From Azomonas agilis (GTDB taxonomy: Bacteria; Pseudomonadota; Gammaproteobacteria; Pseudomonadales; Pseudomonadaceae): a stretch of DNA of 64,000 nt. The position numbers and the translations under genes were made by a program. This document shows positions 9,553-18,722 of the stretch, piece by piece. Where the stretch lies: positions 124,001 to 188,000 of the forward strand of contig NZ_VLKG01000005.1 of NCBI RefSeq assembly GCF_007830255.1. The letters run 5' to 3'. The notes beneath the pieces are model-generated. The model made no database searches. It had not been told where the DNA came from and saw only the letters and a program-made list of their open reading frames with translations. Within the stretch, counting starts at the first letter, position 1, and each line of letters starts with the position of its first letter.

Positions 9553-9591
9553 TAGAAATTCTTGTTATTCCAGCGGAGTCCAGTATTTGGA

Positions 9592-10209
9592 TCAATCGCT
9601 GTCACTCGCTTGGGCCTGAATTTTCGGGCGTACTACGCCATCATGTGAGCCCGAGGAGGGGAAGCGATAGGAACCATAGCGCACAATCAGGTTAGCGATG
9701 GCCAGCAATAGAATCGCGCCGCACACCATAACAATGCCCATGCTGGGCTTGTGGTTGTGCTGGATATCGCCAATCAGCATCCGAGTTAGGGCGGTAATGG
9801 AGACGTAAATCAGGAAGCGAACCGGCATACGGTTGGTTTTGAAGTAGATGCCCACCATAGCACCCAACTCCAAATAGATGAAAAACAGCAGGATGTCGTC
9901 AATGGTGGAGTGCCCTCGTTCGATCATCAGATCGAAGGACTCGACGGCGGCCCAAATAATGCAACCACCAATCACAAAGAGGGACAGGTAGTGGAAGGTT
10001 TCCACAAACAGGTTGCCAAAGGCATCCGCGTGTTTGTGAAGACGTACCCGCAGCCGTTCTGCTACGTGGTTTTGGGGCGTGGCATGCTCTTCAGAAGCGG
10101 GGCGTGCCAGATAATAGGTCGTTTTATTCAGGGCTTGCCCGATTTTTTCGGCTATGTAGAGCAGCCAAAATCGTAAACGTTCAGCCCAACGAGCCATAAA
10201 GTTGTACAT
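9592..10209 (-). CDS. PsiE-family inner-membrane protein
   Basis: A 205-residue protein of the phosphate-starvation-inducible PsiE family, whose biochemical role is unknown. An amphipathic N-terminal region of about 65 residues precedes roughly four membrane segments (near 68-90, 105-125, 130-150 and 160-180), and the C-terminal tail is polar. Typical family wording includes the segment around FFIYLELGAMVGIYFKTN and the following PVRFLIYV. The ATG at 10209 has GGAG about 12 bases upstream, a long spacing; a second ATG four codons on is possible. I see no Pho box in front of it, so phosphate control is not supported here. Confidence 0.8.
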   Translation of the reverse strand: MYNFMARWAERLRFWLLYIAEKIGQALNKTTYYLARPASEEHATPQNHVAERLRVRLHKHADAFGNLFVETFHYLSLFVIGGCIIWAAVESFDLMIERGHSTIDDILLFFIYLELGAMVGIYFKTNRMPVRFLIYVSITALTRMLIGDIQHNHKPSMGIVMVCGAILLLAIANLIVRYGSYRFPSSGSHDGVVRPKIQAQASDSD

Positions 10210-10384
10210 GGTGCTTTGAATCTCCGTAGTGGGGGGCAGCGAGTGCTTTAGGCTTAGTGGATGTCCTAAAGCGGGGCCGATTTAATGATGTTCGGGGTCT
10301 GTATCAAATAGGTGGCTAGAACAGCATTAAAGTCGATTTAGCTTTAAGCAAATCTAGTGCCGCTCGCGCTGTTTAGCATGAGGA

Positions 10385-10408
10385 GAAGCCCCTTAAAGCA
10401 GGGGCTTC
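10385..10408 (-). terminator. Hairpin after ettA
   Basis: GAAGCCCC at 10385-10392 pairs with GGGGCTTC at 10401-10408, just past the ettA stop. There is no strong T tract on the minus strand, so its efficiency is uncertain. Confidence 0.5.
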
Positions 10409-10418
10409 GAAGCCTCAA

Positions 10419-12083
10419 TTAGGCCAGCTTTTTGTAGCGCACGCGGTGGGGTTGTGCCGCGGCTTCACCCAGACGCTTCTTACGGTCGGCTTCGTAGTCG
10501 GTGTAGTTGCCTTCAAAGAAGTACACCTGACCGTCGTCCTCGTAGGACAGAATGTGGGTGGCAATCCGATCCAAGAACCAGCGATCGTGGGAAATCACGA
10601 TGGCCGATCCGGGGAAGTCCAACAGTGCCTCTTCCAGCGCGCGCAGGGTTTCCACGTCCAAGTCGTTGGACGGTTCATCGAGCAGCAGCACGTTGCCGCC
10701 TTGTTTCAGGGTTAGGGCCAAATGCAGACGGCCACGCTCACCACCGGACAGGTCTTTAACGAACTTCTGCTGATCCGCACCCTTAAAGTTAAAGCGGCCC
10801 ACATAGCCCCGCGAAGGCACTTCGTAGTTACCAACCTTGATCAGATCCAAACCGTCGGATACTTGCTCCCAGACGGTTTTGTTGCCGTCAAGGCTGTCGC
10901 GGCTTTGATCCACGCTGGCGATTTGTACGGTATCACCCAGTTCAATGCTGCCGGCATCCGGTTGCTCTTTGCCGAGGATCATGCGGAACAGGGTGGATTT
11001 ACCCGCGCCGTTCCCGCCGATCACCCCGACAATCGCGCCCTTGGGCAGGCTGAAGGACAGGTTGTCGATCAGTTGGCGGTCGCCGTAGCCTTTGCAGACG
11101 CCGTTGAACTCGATGACCTTGTCGCCCAAACGCGGGCCAGCGGGAATGTAAATTTCGTTGGTTTCGCTGCGCTTTTGGAATTCCTGCGATTGCATTTCCT
11201 CAAAGCGTTGCAGGCGAGCCTTGGACTTGGCTTGGCGGCCTTTCGCCCCTTGGCGTACCCATTCCAATTCGGCCTTCATGGCTTTGGCGTGGGCGGCTTC
11301 TTGTTTGGCTTCTTGGGCTAAACGGTCGGCTTTGGAGGCCAGCCATTGGGAGTAGTTGCCCTCGAAGGGGATGCCTTGTCCACGGTCGAGCTCCAGAATC
11401 CAGCCCGCGACGTTGTCGAGGAAGTAACGATCGTGGGTAATGGCTACCACGGTGCCGGGGAAGTCGTGGAGGAAGCGTTCCAGCCACGCCACGGAGTCGG
11501 CATCCAAGTGGTTGGTGGGTTCGTCGAGCAGCAGCATGTCGGGCGCGGACAGCAGCAGGCGGCACAGAGCCACGCGGCGTTTTTCACCACCCGACAGGTG
11601 CTCGATTTTGGCATCCCACTGGGGCAGACGCAGCGCATCAGCCGCGACTTCCAGTTGGCGCTCCAGATTGTGGCCATCGGCGGCTTGCAAAATGGCTTCT
11701 AAGCGCGCTTGCTCGGCGGCCAGTGCATCGAAGTCAGCATCCGGCTCGGCATAGGCGGCGTACACAGCATCCAGCTTGGCTTGAGCCTCTTTGATTTCGC
11801 CGACCGCTTCTTCGACGATGTCGCGCACGGTTTTGCTGGGATCAAGCTGCGGCTCTTGGGGCAAGTAGCCGACCTTGATGCCGGGCATGGGGCGGGCTTC
11901 ACCGTCGAACTCGGTGTCCACACCCGCCATGATGCGCAGCAGGGTAGATTTACCCGCACCGTTCAAACCCAGCACGCCAATTTTTGCGCCGGGGAAGAAG
12001 GACAGGGAGATGTTTTTCAAAATTTCACGCTTCGGCGGCACAACTTTGCTCAGCCGATGCATGGTATAGACGTATTGAGCCAT
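10419..12083 (-). CDS. ettA: Energy-dependent translational throttle protein EttA (ABC-F)
   Basis: ABC-F ATPase that binds the ribosomal E site and gates translation according to the ATP/ADP ratio. The 554-residue protein has two ATP-binding cassettes: Walker A GLNGAGKST near residue 38 and GGNGAGKST near 356, with signatures LSGGEKRRVAL and LSGGERGRLHLAL. The linker between them is rich in Lys, Gln and Glu, as in the family. There are no membrane segments. Length equals E. coli EttA (555). I chose ATG 12083 (MAQYVYTMHRL), the family N-terminus, although the in-frame reading extends 12 codons upstream. It is divergent from recC. Confidence 0.96.
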   Translation of the reverse strand: MAQYVYTMHRLSKVVPPKREILKNISLSFFPGAKIGVLGLNGAGKSTLLRIMAGVDTEFDGEARPMPGIKVGYLPQEPQLDPSKTVRDIVEEAVGEIKEAQAKLDAVYAAYAEPDADFDALAAEQARLEAILQAADGHNLERQLEVAADALRLPQWDAKIEHLSGGEKRRVALCRLLLSAPDMLLLDEPTNHLDADSVAWLERFLHDFPGTVVAITHDRYFLDNVAGWILELDRGQGIPFEGNYSQWLASKADRLAQEAKQEAAHAKAMKAELEWVRQGAKGRQAKSKARLQRFEEMQSQEFQKRSETNEIYIPAGPRLGDKVIEFNGVCKGYGDRQLIDNLSFSLPKGAIVGVIGGNGAGKSTLFRMILGKEQPDAGSIELGDTVQIASVDQSRDSLDGNKTVWEQVSDGLDLIKVGNYEVPSRGYVGRFNFKGADQQKFVKDLSGGERGRLHLALTLKQGGNVLLLDEPSNDLDVETLRALEEALLDFPGSAIVISHDRWFLDRIATHILSYEDDGQVYFFEGNYTDYEADRKKRLGEAAAQPHRVRYKKLA

Positions 12084-12327
12084 GGAAACCGATGTCCGTG
12101 ACGAGGAAAGGGGAAGCACTCCTAGGAGTACGGGAACGCGGCAAAACTACCCGAATGCGCGAAGCAGGGCAAACAAAAGGGACTCTGTGGGCTTTGGATT
12201 GTCCGCGAGGAGTTTGTGCAGGAGGCCCAGCATTTCTAAACGCGCTGGCTTGCCCCGGATTTAGCCGAATGACTGCCTTCTGGCACAATAAAACCCTCTG
12301 ATTCCCCTAGGTTGCCGAAGGATCGCC

Positions 12328-15300
12328 ATGCTGACTCTTTTTCATGCCGCAGATTTAGAAGACCTCAGCGAATTAGCTTTAGAGGTGCTCAAAAAGCCTC
12401 GTGCTAATCCCTTAGCGCCAGAGGCTTTTGTGGTGCCCAGCCAAGGCATGGGGCGCTGGCTGACCTTACAGTTAGCACGGCGACAAGGCATTGCCATGCA
12501 GTTGAACATGGAGCTGCCATCCTCCTTTATTTGGTCGTTAGCCCGCACCGTATTGGGTAGTTTGCCGGAGCAGTCCGCCTTCAACCCGATTAACCTCAGT
12601 TGGCGGCTGTATGCCTGGTTAAAGGATGAGCACAATCTGAGGCAAGTCCCTCGACTGGAAAACTATCTGAGTCAGTGTGATGAACAGCGCCGATTGGGGT
12701 TAGCCGCCAAAATTGCCGACGTATTCGACCAGTACCTGTTGTACCGCGATGATTGGTTAGCCGCTTGGGAGCAGGGAAAGTTACTGAGTTTAGGGCCGGA
12801 TGAGGATTGGCAAGCCTTTTTATGGCGCGAGCTGACCCGAGACGGCCACCCTCATCGAGCACGGGTATTGGAGACGGTGCTCAAGCGCTTGTTTGATCCT
12901 GAGCCTATTGCTGGGATCCCAGAACGTTTGATTTTGTTCGGCATCAGCAGTCTGCCGGTACATCATTTGCGGGTGCTGGAAGGCTTGGCACAACACACGC
13001 AGATTTTTTGCTTTGCCATCAATCCCACCCGCGAATCCTGGGGCGATATTCGGGATTTACGCGAACAAGCCCGATTCGACCATCAAGCGCCGCTGTCCCC
13101 CGATGAGTGGTATCTGGACTTGGGCAATCCGCTGCTGGCCAGTTTGGGCAAGCAAGGGCGGGATTTTTTCGATGGTTTGTTCAGCTTGATTGCCGATAGC
13201 CAAGGGCAAGAAACGGGCGTTTACCCTGAGGATGATGAGCTGGACGACAGCAGTCTGCTCAAAGCCTTGCAAAACGACATTATCCGCCTGCGCACCCGAC
13301 CTGAGGATGAGCGCATTGCCTTCCAAGCTCAGGATCGTTCTTTAGAGGTACACATTGCCCACTCGGCCTTGCGTGAAGTGGAAATTCTGCACGATCAACT
13401 GCTGGCCCGTTTTGCCGCTGATCCCGAGCTAACCCCCGATCAAGTAGTGGTACTCACCCCGGATATTGAGGTGTATGCGCCCTTTATTGACGCGGTGTTT
13501 GCGCCGCGTGCCGAGGTGCCGCGCATCCCTTACAGCTTGGCGGATCGAGGCCTGCGCACCGAAATCCCCCTGATTGAGCATTTTTTGCAGCTTCTAAGTT
13601 TGCCCGATAGCCGCTTTAGTGCCGAAGAGTTACTCACTTGGCTGCATCAACCGGCTTTAGCGCGGCGGGTAGGCATTGAGGAAAAAGATCTGCCACTGGT
13701 GCGTTTTTGGTTGCAGCAGGCTGGCGTGCGTTGGGGACGCGATGCTCGACAACGCGCTCAGTTAAAACTGCCGGAAACCCCCGATTTTACTTGGCAACAG
13801 GGGTTGGATCGGCTGCTGCTGGGCTTTGCTGCCCCGCCTCAGTTGGCACAGGACGCACCGCCCTTGCTCTACGATCATTGGCCCTTAGATGCGGTAGAGG
13901 GCTCGCGGGGGGAGCTCCTGGGGCGTTTAGCGGATTTGGTACATCAACTGGGGCAGTTGGCGGAGCAACTGGCTCATCCCCGTCCGCTGACAGCATGGGC
14001 TGACACCTTGCTGGAGCTTTTAGAGTTACTCTTTGATGAGCAGGAGGCGGGTGATACCCTGATGCTACTGACCCGCGCCTGTGCTGATCTGCGCGAGCAA
14101 GCCCGAATCAGCCAGATGGATTTACCCATTCCCTTGGAGCTGGTGCGGCAACGTCTGACCAGCGCCTTAGAAAGCACGGCCAGCACCACCGGCTTTTTAA
14201 CCGGCATGGTGACCTTCTGCACTATGGTGCCCATGCGCAGCCTGCCCTTTAAAGTCATTTGTTTGTTGGGGCTCAACGATGGGGCCTTTCCGCGTCGAAC
14301 TCCAGCAGCGGGCTTTGATCTGATTGCCCGCCACCCTCGGCGTGGGGATCGCACCCGGCGCTTGGACGACCGTTATTTGCTGCTAGAAGCCCTAATGTCG
14401 GCGCGTCAGGGGTTGTACCTAAGCTATGTGGGCTTAAGTCCGCGTGACAACAAAGCCTTGCCGCCTTCGGTGTTGATCAGTGAATTGTTAGAAGTAGTAG
14501 ACCAAACGGCTTATTTGGACTCAGTCGAATCCAGTGAGCCTAAAGTCAGCCAAGTGATTGTCCATCAGCACCCCTTACAACCCTTTGCTCCTTGCAGTTT
14601 TCAGCAAGGAGCTCACAGCGGCTTTGCGCGGCCTTGGTTTAAGGCGGCTCAACAACTGGCTGAGTCTGCTCAATCGGCCATGCCCTTTGTCGCTACTGAG
14701 TTGTCCTTAAACGACACGGAGCTCAGTTTAGATCCTGAACGCTTTATTCAGTGTCTACAGCATCCGGCCCGTTTCTTTTTGCAACAACGCTTGGGCATTC
14801 AGCGCCCCGATTTACAACAAGCCATTGAGCCTAACGAACCCTTTGAGCTGGATCGCGGGGCAAGCAAGCAAGTGCAGCATCTGGCCCTAAGCGCTTGTGA
14901 ATATCAGTGGAGTGTTGAGGATGAGCTGCATTTGGCCCGCTCAGCCGGTTGGCTGCCTACCGGTGCCTTGGGTACGGCACATTGGGGGAGTGTACGGGCT
15001 CCGGTACAAGCCTTTGCGCCGCGTCTGTTGCAAGAGCGCCCCCAAGAAGCACCTTGGGCCATGTGGATTGATGAGTCTTTAGATCAGAAGTTGCGCCTTT
15101 GTGGTTGGCTTAACGGAGTCACTTCCAAGGGACTATTTGCTTGGAAACTCACTGAGGCCAGCAATTGGGATAAAACTGCATTTTGGCTGCGGCATTTATT
15201 ACTCAACTTAAATCCCAACGAAAGTAAGAATACCAGCCGCTTGCTAACTCCCGAACAAGATTGGGTATTACCGCCATTGCACCCTGATCAGGCGCGGGCT

Positions 15301-15603
15301 TTGCTCAACCCTTGGTTAGAAGCCTGCCTTCAAGCGCACCAACAGCCATTGCCCTTATTTGCTCGTAGCAGCTACGCCTTTGCAGGTGCTTTGCAACAGA
15401 GAAGCAGCAAAAAAGATCCCCTAGAAGTAGCCCGAGATCGTGCCTATCAAGCATGGCAGGGCAACGATTACCAAGGTGGTGAGGGGCAAGAGTTTTGGAA
15501 TGCCTTAGCTTTTCGGGATCGAGAGGCTTTAGATACAGCCTTTGAATCCCTCGCACAACGCTTACTGATACCCTTGCTAGAACATCTAGCAGACACTGAA
15601 TAA
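12328..15603 (+). CDS. recC: Exodeoxyribonuclease V gamma chain RecC
   Basis: Chi-recognising subunit of the RecBCD helicase-nuclease, which processes double-strand breaks for recombination. The 1091-residue protein begins with the inactive helicase-like region (VVPSQGMGRWLTLQLARR, then ELPSSFIW and the DQYLLYRDDWLAAWE region, all RecC hallmarks). It continues through LCLLGLNDGAFPR-type motifs and a C-terminal nuclease-like fold. Length is in the family range (about 1120-1150), slightly short. ATG 12328 follows AAGGAT. In most relatives recB and recD follow directly, but here the next gene is a hemerythrin-like gene 10 bases on. The partners must lie outside the window. Confidence 0.93.
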   Translation: MLTLFHAADLEDLSELALEVLKKPRANPLAPEAFVVPSQGMGRWLTLQLARRQGIAMQLNMELPSSFIWSLARTVLGSLPEQSAFNPINLSWRLYAWLKDEHNLRQVPRLENYLSQCDEQRRLGLAAKIADVFDQYLLYRDDWLAAWEQGKLLSLGPDEDWQAFLWRELTRDGHPHRARVLETVLKRLFDPEPIAGIPERLILFGISSLPVHHLRVLEGLAQHTQIFCFAINPTRESWGDIRDLREQARFDHQAPLSPDEWYLDLGNPLLASLGKQGRDFFDGLFSLIADSQGQETGVYPEDDELDDSSLLKALQNDIIRLRTRPEDERIAFQAQDRSLEVHIAHSALREVEILHDQLLARFAADPELTPDQVVVLTPDIEVYAPFIDAVFAPRAEVPRIPYSLADRGLRTEIPLIEHFLQLLSLPDSRFSAEELLTWLHQPALARRVGIEEKDLPLVRFWLQQAGVRWGRDARQRAQLKLPETPDFTWQQGLDRLLLGFAAPPQLAQDAPPLLYDHWPLDAVEGSRGELLGRLADLVHQLGQLAEQLAHPRPLTAWADTLLELLELLFDEQEAGDTLMLLTRACADLREQARISQMDLPIPLELVRQRLTSALESTASTTGFLTGMVTFCTMVPMRSLPFKVICLLGLNDGAFPRRTPAAGFDLIARHPRRGDRTRRLDDRYLLLEALMSARQGLYLSYVGLSPRDNKALPPSVLISELLEVVDQTAYLDSVESSEPKVSQVIVHQHPLQPFAPCSFQQGAHSGFARPWFKAAQQLAESAQSAMPFVATELSLNDTELSLDPERFIQCLQHPARFFLQQRLGIQRPDLQQAIEPNEPFELDRGASKQVQHLALSACEYQWSVEDELHLARSAGWLPTGALGTAHWGSVRAPVQAFAPRLLQERPQEAPWAMWIDESLDQKLRLCGWLNGVTSKGLFAWKLTEASNWDKTAFWLRHLLLNLNPNESKNTSRLLTPEQDWVLPPLHPDQARALLNPWLEACLQAHQQPLPLFARSSYAFAGALQQRSSKKDPLEVARDRAYQAWQGNDYQGGEGQEFWNALAFRDREALDTAFESLAQRLLIPLLEHLADTE

Positions 15604-15613
15604 CGGAGCTTCT

Positions 15614-16012
15614 ATGCTAAGTACGCAACAACTATTGGATGATTTTGCCGCCTATACCCTAGGCGATAAGGCTATGGATGATACACACCAAGCCTTCCTC
15701 CAGCTTTGCCTAACCACAGTTCAAGCGGACGGCCCTGAGTTTGTGAAGCACTTTCAAGCCCTGTTTGAACACACCCACCAGCATTTTGCTGAAGAAGAAG
15801 CACGGATGCTAACCTCAGTCTATCCCGCTTATGCAGAGCATCGAGCGGATCACCAGCGTATTTTGGGCGATATGAACCGCTTTTGTCAGCGTTTATCTCT
15901 AGGACGCACGGCAATGGCCAAGGCGTGGCTGAAGGAGAGTTTGCCCGCGTGGTTTGATGTGCATGCTAAGACTATGGACAGTGCCTTAGCTGCACACCTG
16001 AAAAACCACTGA
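15614..16012 (+). CDS. Bacteriohemerythrin-like protein
   Basis: Small helical protein (132 residues) with a full set of diiron ligands of the hemerythrin fold: His25, His57 and Glu61 (HFAEE), His76 and His80 (HRADH), and His117 with Asp122 (HAKTMD). Such proteins bind O2 or NO at a non-haem diiron site; the role here is not known. The gene starts 10 bases after the recC stop behind CGGAG, so it is probably co-transcribed with recC. That pairing is not one I recognise. It is convergent with the transpeptidase gene, seven bases away, with no clear terminator between. Confidence 0.85.
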   Translation: MLSTQQLLDDFAAYTLGDKAMDDTHQAFLQLCLTTVQADGPEFVKHFQALFEHTHQHFAEEEARMLTSVYPAYAEHRADHQRILGDMNRFCQRLSLGRTAMAKAWLKESLPAWFDVHAKTMDSALAAHLKNH

Positions 16013-16019
16013 GCGAGTA

Positions 16020-17681
16020 TCACGGCAGGCTAGGACGTCCCGCCCGCCAAGCCGCCAGCAGTGCAGGATCTTTCTGATAGACATCCGCCCGGTATTGGAT
16101 TTGCCCCTTGCTATCCACATCCGCAGTCCAGTAACCAATCAAAATCGGGACGGGTTGATCCAGCCGGTACTGACTGGTTTTACCCGTACCCAGTATTTGT
16201 TTGACCGGATCGCGTTCGGGGTCGGTTAGCAATACATCCACCAACTTGAGCGCCTGCTCTACCCGCACACAGCCAGAGCTTAACGCACGGGTATCGCGAG
16301 AAAATAGGTGACGGCTGGGCGTATCGTGTAGGTAAACCGCAAAGGGATTGGGAAAGCGAATGGCTACCTGCCCTAAAGGATTGTTCGGGCCCGCCTGTTG
16401 GCGTAGCCGAATACCTTTAGGATTATTCCAGTCCACACTGCTGGGGCTGATCGGCTGGCCTTCCAAGTTCAACACCTGAATCCCGTGCTGCTGAAGGTAA
16501 CTGGGATTGCGCCGAATTCGAGGCAGCTTATCCTCTTTCAAAATGGTAGGAGGAACCGTCCAAGTCGGGTTAAGGGTTAAACGATTGACCGTAGAGCGTA
16601 GCAAAGGCGTGGCGCGATCCGGTTGACCTACTTGGGTGCGGGTAGACCAAACCGGCTGCTGATTGCGGTAGTAGATGAGACGGGCTCCAGTGACATCCAC
16701 CAGCAGCATATCTGGCTCGGTGTCATAGGCCACCCAGCGTAGGCGCTCTAAGTTAATCCGCAGTTGATCCAAACGAGCACTGTGGTCGATGTTCAAGGTC
16801 GTGCGGGTTTGCTCGCCCAGTAGACCATCGGCTGACAGACCGTTGCGTTTTTGAAAAGCTGCAACTGCCTTGGCCACTGTATCGGAGTAGAGTCGGCTGT
16901 TGTCTTCCACGCCATTGCTGGGTTTTTTCAGATAACCGGCTTTGTAGAGGCGCTGTACCAATACCGGAACGCGCTCATCGTCCATACCCGGGCGCAGGGT
17001 CGGGCCAGCGGGCACAGGTTGTCCCAGTGGCTTACCGGCTTTTTGCCGCAACTGGGCATAGAGTCGGCGCAGATTGGTGTAAAGATCCAAGCTAGGCCGT
17101 GCTTGGCTAAAGGCCTGCGCCGGATTATTCCAACCCTGATCGGCCAGATTCAATAGGGTGCTAAGACGGTCTTTGCCTACACCCTCAGCATACCAAATGG
17201 GCTCTAAGCGGGACTGATCCAGCAAACCTTGCGACAGATGTCGCAACGCCATGAGATAAATTTGGCTAATCTGCACGTCCGCGCAGGCTGCTGCGATCTC
17301 GGAGGCATGGGATTCGCTGGCTGATGGTTGCAGCAGATCAAGGTGATACAACTCAGGATCTAGCCCATCATCTGCCAAATGCTCTAACTCAGCTTTTAAG
17401 CGACTTTGATGCTGTGCTTCCTGCCATGCTAAAGCGTAAGCGTGGCGTTGGTAAAAACCATGCAGTACTTGCCAGAATGGTGTATCTGGATCTAACAACT
17501 GGGTTTGAGGGCATAGGGTGGCCGGGCGCTCCAATACCTGAAGCACTGGAGGTGCCGGTGTTGAAGGCGCTTCAGTCAGCGTCTCTCCGACCTCTGTATT
17601 GGCCAAGGCTCTGGCGAGGCTGGATGCACCCCATAGCAATAGACAGAGTACCGATTTTTTGAACAACACGTTTCTCCACAT
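16020..17681 (-). CDS. L,D-transpeptidase, YcbB/LdtD type
   Basis: Periplasmic peptidoglycan cross-linking enzyme that forms 3-3 links between meso-DAP residues. From ATG 17681 the product is 553 residues with a signal sequence (MWRNVLFKKS, then a hydrophobic stretch ending LARALA). A scaffold domain follows, then a PG_binding_1 repeat near 230-290 (GYLKKPSNGVEDN, KRNGLSADGLLGEQT). The YkuD catalytic domain has HDTPSRHLF and SSGCVRVE, with the nucleophilic Cys near residue 469. An in-frame ATG at 17756 would add 25 residues before the signal peptide and is less likely. It is divergent from the second L,D-transpeptidase-like gene. Confidence 0.9.
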   Translation of the reverse strand: MWRNVLFKKSVLCLLLWGASSLARALANTEVGETLTEAPSTPAPPVLQVLERPATLCPQTQLLDPDTPFWQVLHGFYQRHAYALAWQEAQHQSRLKAELEHLADDGLDPELYHLDLLQPSASESHASEIAAACADVQISQIYLMALRHLSQGLLDQSRLEPIWYAEGVGKDRLSTLLNLADQGWNNPAQAFSQARPSLDLYTNLRRLYAQLRQKAGKPLGQPVPAGPTLRPGMDDERVPVLVQRLYKAGYLKKPSNGVEDNSRLYSDTVAKAVAAFQKRNGLSADGLLGEQTRTTLNIDHSARLDQLRINLERLRWVAYDTEPDMLLVDVTGARLIYYRNQQPVWSTRTQVGQPDRATPLLRSTVNRLTLNPTWTVPPTILKEDKLPRIRRNPSYLQQHGIQVLNLEGQPISPSSVDWNNPKGIRLRQQAGPNNPLGQVAIRFPNPFAVYLHDTPSRHLFSRDTRALSSGCVRVEQALKLVDVLLTDPERDPVKQILGTGKTSQYRLDQPVPILIGYWTADVDSKGQIQYRADVYQKDPALLAAWRAGRPSLP

Positions 17682-17796
17682 AAGCGGTTTTTGGCTGTTA
17701 GACTCCAGCGCGCAAACAGCAGGGCGGCTCCTTTGGAAGTCTATCGGATGTTCCATGTGCCGCTGGAGGTTAGATTACACGAGGCCTTTTTAGCCC

Positions 17797-18513
17797 ATGC
17801 CCACATTACTACGGAGACTTAGCCTTGCGGCAGGTCTTTTTGCGTTTTCTTCACTCGTTTTTGCAGCATCTGGTTCTGAAGCATTAGTGGATACCTTGGC
17901 ACGTGCGGCCCCTAGTTTAGACCGCTATGTGTTAAATAATGCGGTACAAGCGATGCAGTGTGCGGTTCGACATGGAGCCACGCCCGCCCAGCGCCTTGCT
18001 GTTATTGACTACAGCCTTCCCTCTTCCGAGCCTCGCCTTTGGATTTTTGACCTGAATAAGAGAAAGCTGGTGTTAGAGGATTTTGTCGCCCACGGTCAAA
18101 ATTCGGGCGAAAATCTGGCGACGCGGTTCTCGAATCATGAAGGCAGTCATCAATCCAGTATCGGCCTGTTTGTAACTCAAGAAAGTTACTACGGGACGCA
18201 CGGATATTCCCTGCGCATGGATGGCCTTGAACCGGGTGTCAATGATCGCGCCCGAGATCGTGCCATTGTTATTCACGCTGCGGATTATGTCGATCCTACT
18301 TGGATCAGCCGCCAAGGCCGCATTGGTCGCAGTCAAGGCTGCCCAGCAGTACGTCCTGAGGTGGCTAAAATGGTGGTCGATAATTTGAAGGGAGGCCAAT
18401 TTATGTTTTCTTGGTATCCTGATCAAAATTGGTTACAAAACTCCGCCTTCTTAAATTGTCCTCCTAGTGGCAGCAGAAAAGGCCTGTTAGTCAGCCGCCG
18501 CGACAGCAACTAG
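17797..18513 (+). CDS. Murein L,D-transpeptidase catalytic domain protein (YkuD_2)
   Basis: Exported 238-residue protein of the YkuD_2 family, predicted to act on peptidoglycan. A signal peptide covers about 1-23 (hydrophobic stretch ending VFAAS). The catalytic region has HGQNSGENLATRFSN, then IVIHAADYVD (His near 158) and GRSQGCPAVRPE (Cys near 182). That is the His/Cys arrangement of L,D-transpeptidases. Its substrate is not proven for the family. It is divergently arranged with the LdtD-type gene, 115 bases apart, and a clear hairpin follows the stop. Confidence 0.87.
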   Translation: MPTLLRRLSLAAGLFAFSSLVFAASGSEALVDTLARAAPSLDRYVLNNAVQAMQCAVRHGATPAQRLAVIDYSLPSSEPRLWIFDLNKRKLVLEDFVAHGQNSGENLATRFSNHEGSHQSSIGLFVTQESYYGTHGYSLRMDGLEPGVNDRARDRAIVIHAADYVDPTWISRQGRIGRSQGCPAVRPEVAKMVVDNLKGGQFMFSWYPDQNWLQNSAFLNCPPSGSRKGLLVSRRDSN

Positions 18514-18521
18514 GTGCTTTT

Positions 18522-18553
18522 GGGGTACGGCTTAGTGTTACCGTACCCCCTTC
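18522..18553 (+). terminator. Hairpin terminator
   Basis: GGGGTACGG at 18522-18530 pairs perfectly with CCGTACCCC at 18541-18549. A pyrimidine-rich stretch follows. It ends the YkuD_2 gene transcript. Confidence 0.7.
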
Positions 18554-18722
18554 CTTGCCATCCCTTAGGCTCATCCAGAATGCTGATGGGGAACTTCTAT
18601 TTTTAGGTTATTTCTAATTTAAGTAAGTAATCCGAGTTCACACTGAACCTCTGGTGGTCTTTGCTCAGACTTTAGGTAGCACAGGCTTTATCGGCCAGAC
18701 GGATTTGTACAAGGAAACCTCT

